A stretch of 64,000 nucleotides of DNA from an uncultured Pelagibacteraceae bacterium. Lineage in GTDB: Bacteria > Pseudomonadota > Alphaproteobacteria > Pelagibacterales > Pelagibacteraceae. The position numbers and the translations under genes are program-made. Location of the stretch: assembly GCA_902571375.1 (NCBI GenBank), contig CACGBP010000001.1, positions 174,501 to 238,500 of the forward strand. The letters are read 5' to 3'. Below the pieces are notes generated by a model. It searched no databases. It was given only the letters and a program-made list of their open reading frames with translations, and was not told the origin of the DNA. Shown here piece by piece: positions 34,367 to 43,389 of the stretch. Every line of letters begins with the position of its first letter. Position 1 is the stretch's first letter.

Positions 34367-35371
34367 ATGAACAATTTTGAGAGCATTACTCAGTTTATAA
34401 ATCAAAGTCCAAAAACAGAATTACATTTACATATTGAGGGAAGTTTGGAACCGGAATTAATGTTTAAGCTTTCTAAGAGGAATAAAATTGAAATTCCTTT
34501 TAAATCTGTAGAGGAAATAAGATCTGCATATAATTTTACAAATTTAGATAGTTTCCTTAAAATTTATTATCAAGGATCTAATGTTTTAATTAATGAGGAA
34601 GATTTTTTTGATTTAACCTGGGAATATATTTTAAGGTGTAAACAAGATAATATAGTTCACACTGAAATATTTTTTGATCCTCAATCACATCTACCAAGAG
34701 GGGTTAGTTTTGACACAGTTATACAAGGTATTCATAAGGCATTACAAAAAGCAAAAGATGAATTTAATATTTCTTCAAAAATTATAATGTGTTTTTTGAG
34801 ACATTTAGATGAAGAATCTTGTTTTGATGTATTGAACCAAGCTTGTAAACATAGAGATAAGATAATTGGAGTAGGATTAGATTCATCTGAAAAAGGTAAT
34901 CCACCATCAAAATTTAAAAGATTATTTGAACAAGCAATTGCAGAAGGTTTTTTAACTGTAGCTCATGCTGGTGAAGAAGGTCCTTCTGAATATATTTGGG
35001 ATAGTTTGAATTTACTCAAAATAAAAAGAGTAGATCATGGAGTTCAATGTTTAAATGATAAGAAATTAGTTGAAAAACTTGTTAAAGACCAAATTCCTCT
35101 AACGGTATGTCCTTTATCAAATGTAAAGTTGTGTGTATTTGATAAACTTGAAAATCATAATTTGAAGAAAATGTTAGATAAAGGTTTAAGAGTAATGGTT
35201 AATTCTGATGATCCTGCTTATTTTGGAGGATATCTAAATAAGAATTTAATTGAAACATCAAAAGCATTAAACCTTGAGTTTTTAGATGTAAAAAAATTAA
35301 TTGAAAATTCTTTCAAATCATCATTTTTAAATGATGAGAATAAAAAAACCTGGTTAAAAAAAATTAATTAA
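34367..35371 (+). CDS. add: Adenosine deaminase family protein
   Basis: KTELHLHIEGSLEPELMFKL, TVAHAGEEGPSEYIWDSL, RVDHGVQC, VNSDDPAYF. Confidence 0.93.
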   Translation: MNNFESITQFINQSPKTELHLHIEGSLEPELMFKLSKRNKIEIPFKSVEEIRSAYNFTNLDSFLKIYYQGSNVLINEEDFFDLTWEYILRCKQDNIVHTEIFFDPQSHLPRGVSFDTVIQGIHKALQKAKDEFNISSKIIMCFLRHLDEESCFDVLNQACKHRDKIIGVGLDSSEKGNPPSKFKRLFEQAIAEGFLTVAHAGEEGPSEYIWDSLNLLKIKRVDHGVQCLNDKKLVEKLVKDQIPLTVCPLSNVKLCVFDKLENHNLKKMLDKGLRVMVNSDDPAYFGGYLNKNLIETSKALNLEFLDVKKLIENSFKSSFLNDENKKTWLKKIN

Positions 35372-36240
35372 TGAAATTTAAAATTCTAATTCCTGCTTAT
35401 AATGACTGGCAATCTGTTTCAGAATTATTAGATAATATTGACCACAATTTATCAGATGTAGATCATGAAATTTCAGTCATTATTGTCAACGATGCCTCTA
35501 ACCATGACAGAAAAGAAGAGGATAAAACTTTTGAAAATATTCATTCAATTAAGATTTTAAATATGAGAATAAACCAAGGTCATGCAAGATGTATTGCTAC
35601 GGGTTTGAAGTATATTTATGAGAAAGAAGAATTCGATTATATTATTCCTATGGACGGTGATGGTGAAGATAGACCTGAGGAAATAAAAGAATTTATAAAC
35701 CAAATTCATAACTCAAATGGCAAGCCTATAGTTGGAAGAAGGATAAAAAGATCTGAAGGTTTATTTTTTAAGATATGTTATGAGTTTCACAAATTAATAA
35801 CTTTAACATTTACGGGAAAATCAATTAAATTTGGAAACTACACTTGCCTTCCAAAAACGACTGTTGAAAAAATGATAAATGAAAAAGCTACTTGGAATAG
35901 TTTTTCAGGTTCATTATCTAAATTAGAGAAAGATTTATTTGAGATACCATCTATTAGAGGAGATAGATATTTTGGACCTTCTAAGATGAGTTTTTTGAAT
36001 TTAATTACACATTCTTTTTCTATGATTAGTGTGTTTAGAAAAACTGTACTATTCCGCTCAGCATTATTTATTATTGTGTATATTTATATGATTAAAAGCA
36101 ATGCATCAGTTCTCACAGCATTACCGTTAATACTTTTGTTGATAATGATTTATTCAATTTCTAATTTAGCTTTAAGAGAAAACATGGACGAATTTGATAA
36201 AGCTTTATCTAATATAAAAAATATAGAGGAAATTAAGTAA
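35371..36240 (+). CDS. Glycosyltransferase family 2
   Basis: ILIPAYNDWQSVSELL, VIIVNDASNHD, DYIIPMDGDGEDRPEEI, C-terminal TM segments. Confidence 0.88.
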   Translation: MKFKILIPAYNDWQSVSELLDNIDHNLSDVDHEISVIIVNDASNHDRKEEDKTFENIHSIKILNMRINQGHARCIATGLKYIYEKEEFDYIIPMDGDGEDRPEEIKEFINQIHNSNGKPIVGRRIKRSEGLFFKICYEFHKLITLTFTGKSIKFGNYTCLPKTTVEKMINEKATWNSFSGSLSKLEKDLFEIPSIRGDRYFGPSKMSFLNLITHSFSMISVFRKTVLFRSALFIIVYIYMIKSNASVLTALPLILLLIMIYSISNLALRENMDEFDKALSNIKNIEEIK

Positions 36241-36346
36241 TTTCTTCTTTTGCAAAATCTTAATAAATGGTAGGCTAGTTTGTTGCGGTAAGTGTGGTTG
36301 TGCTCACTTGTTTAAAAAGGGACAACATAAAAAAGGAGCATAACTT

Positions 36347-37717
36347 ATGAAAAGAATATTAGTAATTATTACTTTAAGCTTATTAACTTCAAGCAATCTA
36401 TTTGCTGATGAGAATTTTAAAATTAATAATTTTAATTTTTGGCTTTATGATAATGGATATCATCAATATTTAAACATTGAAGAAAACCCAGTGTGTAAAG
36501 AAGAACCAAAATATAGTAATCTTTGGTACTATAATAAATGTGATAAATTTCAAGGATCTAACAATTTAAATATTAAAATAAAAAATAAAGCATTATCTGC
36601 TACTAATATTGCCTATCATTCGAACCCAAATAGAGACTCTTTAATTTATTACTTATGGAAATACTCATATAGAGATAGAAGTCAGCATTTAAAAGAATTT
36701 AAACCAACAAATAATTCCTACGATTTTAAATTCAACTTAATTGAAGATAAAATTTTAAAAAAACAAATGAAAACTAAAGGTATCCTTAGTTATTTATATT
36801 ATCAAGATGGTGAAGTGTTGATTGACGAACTTTCTCCGAAAGAAAGATTAGGAGAGTTTTTGAATAATGAAACAAAATTTTATTCAATGTCAATGGGTAA
36901 GTCAGTAACTTCTTATTTAGTAGGCCACGCCATATGTGAAGGTTATATTGATGGAGTTGATGCTAGAGTAAACGACTGGCCTATAATAAAAGATTCACTT
37001 TATCATGATCAAAAATTAATTAATTTTTTAAATATGAATACTGGTGATCAAAAATATATTGATGAATTTAAAGATGGTACAAGCAAATTAGGCGCATATG
37101 AAGATAGGGATATTGAAACAACTATGCGTTTACACTTTAGAAACAAAAATACAAAAAAATCTAAGGAAAGATACAACTACAATGGATTTGTTACTCAGTT
37201 AATTTTAAATTATATGAAATTTAAAGTCGGTGAAGATTATGACAAATTTTATAGCAAAGTTTTCAACGATAAAATAAAGATCAAAAATAGCATTCGTTAT
37301 GGCTATACAAGTTTTAAAGAACATTTTGGAAATGGACATCCCAACATAATGGCAACAAGATTTGATTATCTTAGAATTGGAAAAGCTATAATGGATGATT
37401 ATCAGAATGATACTTGTGTTGGAAAATATTTAAAAGAAATTTATAAAAGAAGAATATCAAAAGGAAGCATAGAAAAAGACGAGCCTTTAGTTGGTCGTAC
37501 TAAATCTTATGGAGGTCAATTCCATATGGATTATCCAGGATTAAAAGATAAGATTATCTTTGGGATGAGTGGTTATGGTGGGAATATGATTTTAATTGAT
37601 GTAGAAAATTCAAGAATACTGGTTCTAAATTCACTTCATTATAACAATACCCAATATAAATATAATCATAAAAAACTAATATTAGATGTATTTAAAAACG
37701 GTAAACAAATAAATTAA
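36347..37717 (+). CDS. Exported serine hydrolase, beta-lactamase / class C (penicillin-binding-like) fold
   Basis: Signal peptide MKRILVIITLSLLTSSNLFADE; SxxK motif MSMGKSVTSYLVGHAICEGYIDGVDARVNDW; YNYNG second motif; GQFHMDYPG...FGMSGYGGNMILID. Confidence 0.75.
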   Translation: MKRILVIITLSLLTSSNLFADENFKINNFNFWLYDNGYHQYLNIEENPVCKEEPKYSNLWYYNKCDKFQGSNNLNIKIKNKALSATNIAYHSNPNRDSLIYYLWKYSYRDRSQHLKEFKPTNNSYDFKFNLIEDKILKKQMKTKGILSYLYYQDGEVLIDELSPKERLGEFLNNETKFYSMSMGKSVTSYLVGHAICEGYIDGVDARVNDWPIIKDSLYHDQKLINFLNMNTGDQKYIDEFKDGTSKLGAYEDRDIETTMRLHFRNKNTKKSKERYNYNGFVTQLILNYMKFKVGEDYDKFYSKVFNDKIKIKNSIRYGYTSFKEHFGNGHPNIMATRFDYLRIGKAIMDDYQNDTCVGKYLKEIYKRRISKGSIEKDEPLVGRTKSYGGQFHMDYPGLKDKIIFGMSGYGGNMILIDVENSRILVLNSLHYNNTQYKYNHKKLILDVFKNGKQIN

Positions 37718-37729
37718 ACATTTAACTCA

Positions 37730-38923
37730 ATGAAAAAATTTTTAATAATTTTTCTATTGTTATTTCATAATTCAAATATTTCTCATGCAGATTTTAAGAA
37801 AATAAAAAAGAAAGCAACAGTTACTCAACCAGAGATTATTTTCCCAATTCAAAAAGATAAAAAAGGGTGCATAAAAGATTTATATGTAAGTCCAGATAAG
37901 AACTATGTTTTACCAGTATTAAAAGTCGAAGCACCCTCTGGATACGGTCTTGATAATAGATTTGATTATGCTTTGAGTAAATTTGAAGATTTTAGTTTTC
38001 CATGTGGTAGTGGAAATGTAGAAGCATGTCAAAATGTAAAAAGAGTTATTTTAGAATGGGCAAAAGCTAACGCTGCCCAAAGAACTGGACCTTCTGATGG
38101 AGAAGGAAGACACTGGAACGATACTTTAACTGTTAATCTTTATATAGCTTCACCAATGATGGCGGCATATTCATTTGCCAAACAAGTTATTGAAGTTACA
38201 GAAGCAGAGGACAAAATTATAAAAGATTGGTTTAAAAAGATTGTCAAAAAAAATAAACATTTAATGTATGAATACTCAAACTATAAACCAGGATCTGGTG
38301 CAGCTGGTACACCTAAAAGAGCACATAATCATGCTTTATCATCCGCAATGAGTCATATGCAATTAGGAATTTTACTAAATGATAATAAGTTATTTAGAAC
38401 TGCTTTTAAAAATTTTGAAGCCGCTATAAAATATCAAAGAAAAGATGGAAGTATGCCTATTGAGACAAGAAGAGGTGGACGGGCAATGTTCTATCAAGCA
38501 AGAGCTATGAATGCATTGGCTGTAATTGCTTTATTAGCTGAAAATCAAGGTTACAATGTTTGGGATTATGAACATAAGGAAAAAAATTATCATAACATTG
38601 TTAAATTTTTTATAGATTTTACTGAAAATAATGAAATTGTTTTTGAATACGCAAAAAGCATGAAACATCCAGGACCTGCAAAAAATTATAAAAAACAAGA
38701 CCTCAATAGTCGATCAAGTAGTAATTGGGGATGGTTATATGCCTATGTTTCAAGATTTCCTGATCATGAAAATGTACAAAGATTAAAAGAATGGTCTCAA
38801 GATAAAAGTAAACTTAATAGTTATCAGTGGGATATAGTTCATCACTATTTAAATATTGGCAACAGACCTTTTGGTTCAGCTTCTTGGACGGTAGTTGAAG
38901 CCAACTGTCACTTTACAAGATAA
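37730..38923 (+). CDS. Exported alginate-lyase-like protein (PL5-like alpha/alpha toroid)
   Basis: Signal peptide; RAHNHALSSAMSHMQLGILLND and DGSMPIETRRGGRAMFYQARAMNALAVIALLAENQGYNVWDY, resembling PF05426/PL5 alginate lyase. Confidence 0.7.
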   Translation: MKKFLIIFLLLFHNSNISHADFKKIKKKATVTQPEIIFPIQKDKKGCIKDLYVSPDKNYVLPVLKVEAPSGYGLDNRFDYALSKFEDFSFPCGSGNVEACQNVKRVILEWAKANAAQRTGPSDGEGRHWNDTLTVNLYIASPMMAAYSFAKQVIEVTEAEDKIIKDWFKKIVKKNKHLMYEYSNYKPGSGAAGTPKRAHNHALSSAMSHMQLGILLNDNKLFRTAFKNFEAAIKYQRKDGSMPIETRRGGRAMFYQARAMNALAVIALLAENQGYNVWDYEHKEKNYHNIVKFFIDFTENNEIVFEYAKSMKHPGPAKNYKKQDLNSRSSSNWGWLYAYVSRFPDHENVQRLKEWSQDKSKLNSYQWDIVHHYLNIGNRPFGSASWTVVEANCHFTR

Positions 38924-38926
38924 TTT

Positions 38927-39934
38927 ATGAAAAGATTGTTTATATTTTTAATTTCATTTTTTATTTTTACAAATATTGCAAGTTCGGAATCAAGATTTGG
39001 AGAATTGACAGAAATGCGTGATAAAAAAATGCGTGGTAAAGAAGGTCAATGGGTTAGACCTCATCCTGGTCCTTTTGTTTGGAATAAAATTGAGAATGAA
39101 AAAGGAAAATTTTCTTGGGAAGAAGTGGACAAAAATGTTCTTTATGCCCAAGAACATAATCAGACAATATTAGCAACCATCTGGCCTCACGCAGATTGGG
39201 AACAGAAATCTTGCAAAAGAAAGAAAGTGAGAAGTCCTTTCGGCAAAGGTTTTACAAAGTATTTAAGTAAACCTTGTTCAATGGAAGATTATAAAACTTT
39301 TCTTTTAAAATTAGTGGATCGTTATGATGGTGATGGTTCTAATGATATGCCAGGATTAACTAAACCTATCAAATATTGGGACATAATGAATGAACCTGAG
39401 TTTGATATGTTTTTTAGAGGAAGCCAGGAAGACTTTGTTGAAATTTTTAATTTCTCATCAAAAATAATTAAAGAAAAACAAAAAGATGCAGTAATTGTTA
39501 TGGCTGGAGCCGCAGGAATGTTTCCAGAAAATAAAAAATATTGGAAATCAGTTTTACCAAAAATTAGAGATCATTTTGATATTGCAAACATTCACCACAT
39601 AAGCGGACCAGATGGACAATGTGATAGGGAACTATGGGTTGATGAGTTTGCAGCTTTATTAAAAAGTGTAAATGTTGATAAGCCTATTTGGGTAACAGAA
39701 GCTATGACTTGTGGTTCACCTGTAAAAGCTTGGGTGAAGGCATTTGTAAATGGAGCTGAATTGATTATTGATGTTGGTGTAAATGCTCCAGGTCCAAAAA
39801 TGAGTAAAAAAGGTAGAAAACAATTAAATGAGTTTATTAATGAATATGATGGTTTTACATCTATAAAAAGTATTTCAAAAAAACAAGTGGAATTTACTTA
39901 TAAAGACGGTTCCAAAAAAATTTTAGAATTTTAA
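38927..39934 (+). CDS. Exported glycoside-hydrolase-like TIM barrel (clan GH-A type)
   Basis: Signal peptide; GPFVWNKIENEKGKFSWEEVDKNVLYAQEHNQTILATIWP, acid/base motif YWDIMNEPEFD, nucleophile-like PIWVTEAM. Confidence 0.72.
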   Translation: MKRLFIFLISFFIFTNIASSESRFGELTEMRDKKMRGKEGQWVRPHPGPFVWNKIENEKGKFSWEEVDKNVLYAQEHNQTILATIWPHADWEQKSCKRKKVRSPFGKGFTKYLSKPCSMEDYKTFLLKLVDRYDGDGSNDMPGLTKPIKYWDIMNEPEFDMFFRGSQEDFVEIFNFSSKIIKEKQKDAVIVMAGAAGMFPENKKYWKSVLPKIRDHFDIANIHHISGPDGQCDRELWVDEFAALLKSVNVDKPIWVTEAMTCGSPVKAWVKAFVNGAELIIDVGVNAPGPKMSKKGRKQLNEFINEYDGFTSIKSISKKQVEFTYKDGSKKILEF

Positions 39935-39935
39935 T

Positions 39936-41177
39936 ATGAAAAAAATTTTTATTCTAATTTTAATTTTTTTTACCAACAATGTATTTGCAAACCAAGAAGA
40001 GATTAAAAAAATGGTATTTAAAAGTGAAAGTTATAATCTTGGCTTAAATAAAAAAGATACCACTATTCAAGGAATAAAACTTAAACCAATTACAAGAACT
40101 GATGCTTTTAAACATTCTGTCAAAAAAAAATACGGTTGGACAAAATATGGAATTAAAATTGTTAATTCTTCTGAAGGAATGCCGATTAGACATGGTGACA
40201 CTGCAATAAGATTTGAACTTCGTTATGATGATTGTGGTTTTTTGTATAAAAATGGCAAAGAGAGAGATTGCATTAGATCAACACCCCATCACCGAGTCGA
40301 AATAGGACAAGGTCATAATAAAGATATTAGTTTAGGATTTAAACACAAACAGGATTATTGGTATACCGCTTCCTTCTACTTTCCAAAAGAACATAAATTT
40401 TATCGAAAACAATCTGTATTTCAATTTCACTCAAGTGAAGGACCCTATCATCCTCCATTCCATTTAGAAATCTTTCCTAAAGAAGGATTGATAGCTTCAA
40501 TAAGCACATCAGAGGGAGTTTATGCAGATAAAGAAAATGCTTGTGGGGGAAGCGTTAAACAAACAATAAATTATTGTGAGAAAGTTAAACTTGAATATTT
40601 AGTTATGAGTCCTGATGAACTAGAGGATAGTTTAGGTAAATGGACTGATTTAGTAATTCATGCGATTTGGGATAAACGTGCCTCAGATCATGAAAAAAAT
40701 AAGGGTATGATCGAAGTATTCATTAATGGAAAAAAAAAATTACATTATGAAGGTCAATCTATGTGGAATATTGGTTTAGCAGTAATGCAGCTGGGTATTT
40801 ATCAAAGCAAAGAAGCAAAAACCTTTAAAGGAAAAACTCCCTCATTACAGGAGATGAGAGACACTCCAACTATCATGTTTTATGATGAAATATGGGCCAA
40901 AAAGAAGTGCAAAGATCTTCTGTTAAATCGTTTAGGTTATTCTTGTGAAAGCTTGGAAAATCAATCTGATGATATTACTAAGCCTTATTACGTAGATAGA
41001 GTTTCACAACAGGAATATATTGTAATTGTAAAGAATAAAATTGATAAAAATATTTTAATCAAATTAAGAGGTTTTGATAAAAAGAGTTTAGTCAAAAAAG
41101 CTATGGAAGAGTGTGCTAATAAAAATAAAGATGGATGTTATGTTCATTATTCAAGTATGCTTGCCATTGGTCAATAA
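39936..41177 (+). CDS. Exported polysaccharide-lyase-like jelly-roll protein (PL13/PL20, heparin-lyase-I-like)
   Basis: Signal peptide; GDTAIRFELRYDDCG..., RSTPHHRVEIGQG, YWYTASFYFPKEHKF...QSVFQFHSSEGPYHPPFHLEIF, KWTDLVIHAIWDKRASDH..GMIEVFINGKK. Confidence 0.65.
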   Translation: MKKIFILILIFFTNNVFANQEEIKKMVFKSESYNLGLNKKDTTIQGIKLKPITRTDAFKHSVKKKYGWTKYGIKIVNSSEGMPIRHGDTAIRFELRYDDCGFLYKNGKERDCIRSTPHHRVEIGQGHNKDISLGFKHKQDYWYTASFYFPKEHKFYRKQSVFQFHSSEGPYHPPFHLEIFPKEGLIASISTSEGVYADKENACGGSVKQTINYCEKVKLEYLVMSPDELEDSLGKWTDLVIHAIWDKRASDHEKNKGMIEVFINGKKKLHYEGQSMWNIGLAVMQLGIYQSKEAKTFKGKTPSLQEMRDTPTIMFYDEIWAKKKCKDLLLNRLGYSCESLENQSDDITKPYYVDRVSQQEYIVIVKNKIDKNILIKLRGFDKKSLVKKAMEECANKNKDGCYVHYSSMLAIGQ

Positions 41178-41178
41178 A

Positions 41179-42456
41179 TTAAGTTCTAATCGTAGGCAAA
41201 CAATAAAAATCAGCAGTATCTATTTTGGAAGAGTATTGTCTTCTCATATTCCATTTTTTATGAACACCTGCACTTGCAAGACTTAAAGTAGATCTTCCAT
41301 ATCTATAATTAGTATTATCAATTGATCGCATTAAACTTTTTATTTTTTCATCTTTTTCCGATGAAAATAAATTTTTCCTACCATCATCGTTACGCAATCC
41401 TGTAAGCATGACACCCGCTTTTTGATAATGATAACCATTTTTAAATATACTTTCTAAAATTGAAACTGCTGTTTTAACGGTTTCAATACTATTGTTTGTT
41501 GCAATTGGAAAATCAACTGTCTTTGCATTTGAATAATATCCAAAATCTCTTTGAAAAGGACTAGTTCTAACAAATACAGTAATTGCTTTTGCAACTAAAG
41601 ACTCTGATCTAATCTTTTCAGATGCATTTAGACAATAGTTTGCAACTGCTTCTTTAAGTTCTTGAAAACTTTCAATTCTTTTTCCAAATGATCTTGAAAC
41701 TACACAACTTTTTCTTTTGGTTTGTGCTGTTTCTAAATTGATACAAGGAATACCTCTAAGTTCCATTGCAGTTCTTGAACTTAAAACATTAGAACATTTT
41801 TTAATCCATGTGTTAGATTTATTCTTAAGTTGTTTAGCATTATAAATTCCATTTTTTTGATAAAATTTTGTCAACTGTCTACCAACACCCCATACATCAT
41901 TAATTTCGACTTTTTCCAAAATTGGATCTAGATTTTCTATACCAATTAAACTGACAACACCTGATTGTTTTTTCTTTGCAATATGATTTGCAATTTTGCT
42001 TAAAGTTTTTGTTTTAGCAATACCAATACTAGTTGGAATACCTGTCCATTGTAAAACTGTTTCTCTAATTTCTCTTCCAACTTTTTCAACTTCAAAGTCT
42101 GGAAAATTAGATAAATCTATAAATGCTTCATCAATTGAGTATACTTCTATTTCTGTATTAAATCTTTTAAGAGTTCTCATTACTCTTCTAGATAAATCTC
42201 CATATAAAGAATAATTTGATGAAAAGACTTCAACTTTGTTTTTAAGAATAATATCTTTTGCTTTAAAATAAGGTTCACCCATTTTAATTCCCAGAGCTTT
42301 TGCTTCATTAGATCTAGAAATAATACAACCATCATTATTGGATAAAACTACAACAGGTTTTTTTCTTATTCTTGGATTGAATAATCTTTCACAAGAAACA
42401 TAAAAAGAATTACAATCAACTAAAGCTAATTTTTTAGTACGTTGAATGGATGACAT
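41179..42456 (-). CDS. umuC: Y-family DNA polymerase V subunit UmuC
   Basis: ALVDCNSFYVSCERLFNP, VVVLSNNDGCIISRSNEAKALGIKMGEPYF, EVYSIDEAFIDL. Confidence 0.96.
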   Translation of the reverse strand: MSSIQRTKKLALVDCNSFYVSCERLFNPRIRKKPVVVLSNNDGCIISRSNEAKALGIKMGEPYFKAKDIILKNKVEVFSSNYSLYGDLSRRVMRTLKRFNTEIEVYSIDEAFIDLSNFPDFEVEKVGREIRETVLQWTGIPTSIGIAKTKTLSKIANHIAKKKQSGVVSLIGIENLDPILEKVEINDVWGVGRQLTKFYQKNGIYNAKQLKNKSNTWIKKCSNVLSSRTAMELRGIPCINLETAQTKRKSCVVSRSFGKRIESFQELKEAVANYCLNASEKIRSESLVAKAITVFVRTSPFQRDFGYYSNAKTVDFPIATNNSIETVKTAVSILESIFKNGYHYQKAGVMLTGLRNDDGRKNLFSSEKDEKIKSLMRSIDNTNYRYGRSTLSLASAGVHKKWNMRRQYSSKIDTADFYCLPTIRT

Positions 42457-42859
42457 AAGTTACAACCCCCCAAATAAAAACATCTTCTTCTTCATTGATT
42501 AAAATTCTATTAGAAAAATCTTTGGATCCTGATGTTAGAAATCTTTTATCTCTTTCTTGAACCAAAGTTTTGACAACAAGTTCGTCATGAACATTTGCAA
42601 TAACTGTTGAAAAGTTTTTTGGCTTTAAACTTTTATCAACTACTAATAAGTCCCCATCATTAATCCCAACATCCACCATGGATTTACCTTGAACTCTGAT
42701 AATGAAAGTGGCTGGAACATTTCTGATTAAATGCATGTTTAGATCGATATCTTCTTCGATATAATCAGTGGCAGGTGAGGGAAAACCAGCACCAGCTTTA
42801 TGTAGATAATAAGGGACGGTTAGTTTCATGTTCTTGTTTTGTTCTAATTTATAGCCCAT
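42434..42859 (-). CDS. umuD: UmuD-like S24 autoprotease (alternative start at 42829)
   Basis: Cleavage site AG|FPSPATDYIEEDIDLN, catalytic GKSMVDVGINDGDLLVVD, second catalytic Lys region VIANVHDELVVKTL; overlaps umuC. Confidence 0.94.
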   Translation of the reverse strand: MGYKLEQNKNMKLTVPYYLHKAGAGFPSPATDYIEEDIDLNMHLIRNVPATFIIRVQGKSMVDVGINDGDLLVVDKSLKPKNFSTVIANVHDELVVKTLVQERDKRFLTSGSKDFSNRILINEEEDVFIWGVVTYVIHSTY

Positions 42860-42901
42860 TTATACAATGCACGCAAGAGGTTGTATTTTGAGTCTGTAAC
42901 T

Positions 42902-42930
42902 GAATCAAAAGTGAATCAAAACGTGAACAT
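42902..42930. promoter_or_regulatory. Candidate LexA/SOS operator upstream of umuDC
   Basis: GAATCAAAAGTGAATCAAAACGTGAACAT: 11-12 nt spaced GAAT/GAAT/GAAC half sites; CAAAACGTGAACAT matches 12/14 with the recA upstream motif. Confidence 0.45.
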
Positions 42931-43017
42931 CAAAACCACATTTTGTATAGTTGTGGATAACTTTAACCAAGGATAGTTTAAGTTAACTAATAAGATATAT
43001 AACTTTTTAAACTAATT

Positions 43018-43383
43018 ATGAAATTAAATTGTCATTGTGGATCTATTGAAGCTGAAATTAATGCTTCAATAAATGAATTAGCAAAAATAGTAAGATGCAA
43101 TTGCTCTATATGTAAAAGAAAAAACGCAACAATGGGTATGGTTAAAAATGAAGATTTTAAAGTTACCAAGGGGAAAGATAAATTAAAACTTTACCAGTAT
43201 CACACAAAGATTGCCAATCACTACTTTTGTACCGAATGTGGAATTTACACTCATCATAATCCAAGAAGTGCACCAGCGATGACAGGATTTAATTTAGGTT
43301 GTGTTGATGAAGTTAATGTGGATGATTTAAAAGATATAGCTTTCTTTGATGGTAAAAATCATCCGATGGATCAAAAAAAATAG
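43018..43383 (+). CDS. GFA/CENP-V family zinc-binding protein
   Basis: CHCGSIEAEIN, RCNCSICKRKNATMG, HYFCTECGIYTHH cysteine pattern. Confidence 0.88.
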   Translation: MKLNCHCGSIEAEINASINELAKIVRCNCSICKRKNATMGMVKNEDFKVTKGKDKLKLYQYHTKIANHYFCTECGIYTHHNPRSAPAMTGFNLGCVDEVNVDDLKDIAFFDGKNHPMDQKK

Positions 43384-43389
43384 ATTTCA

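Noticed and set aside
42952-42960. TGTGGATAA, a perfect DnaA-box match (TTATCCACA on minus) upstream of umuD
   Set aside because: About one such 9-mer is expected by chance in 64 kb of AT-rich DNA on both strands; no clustering seen
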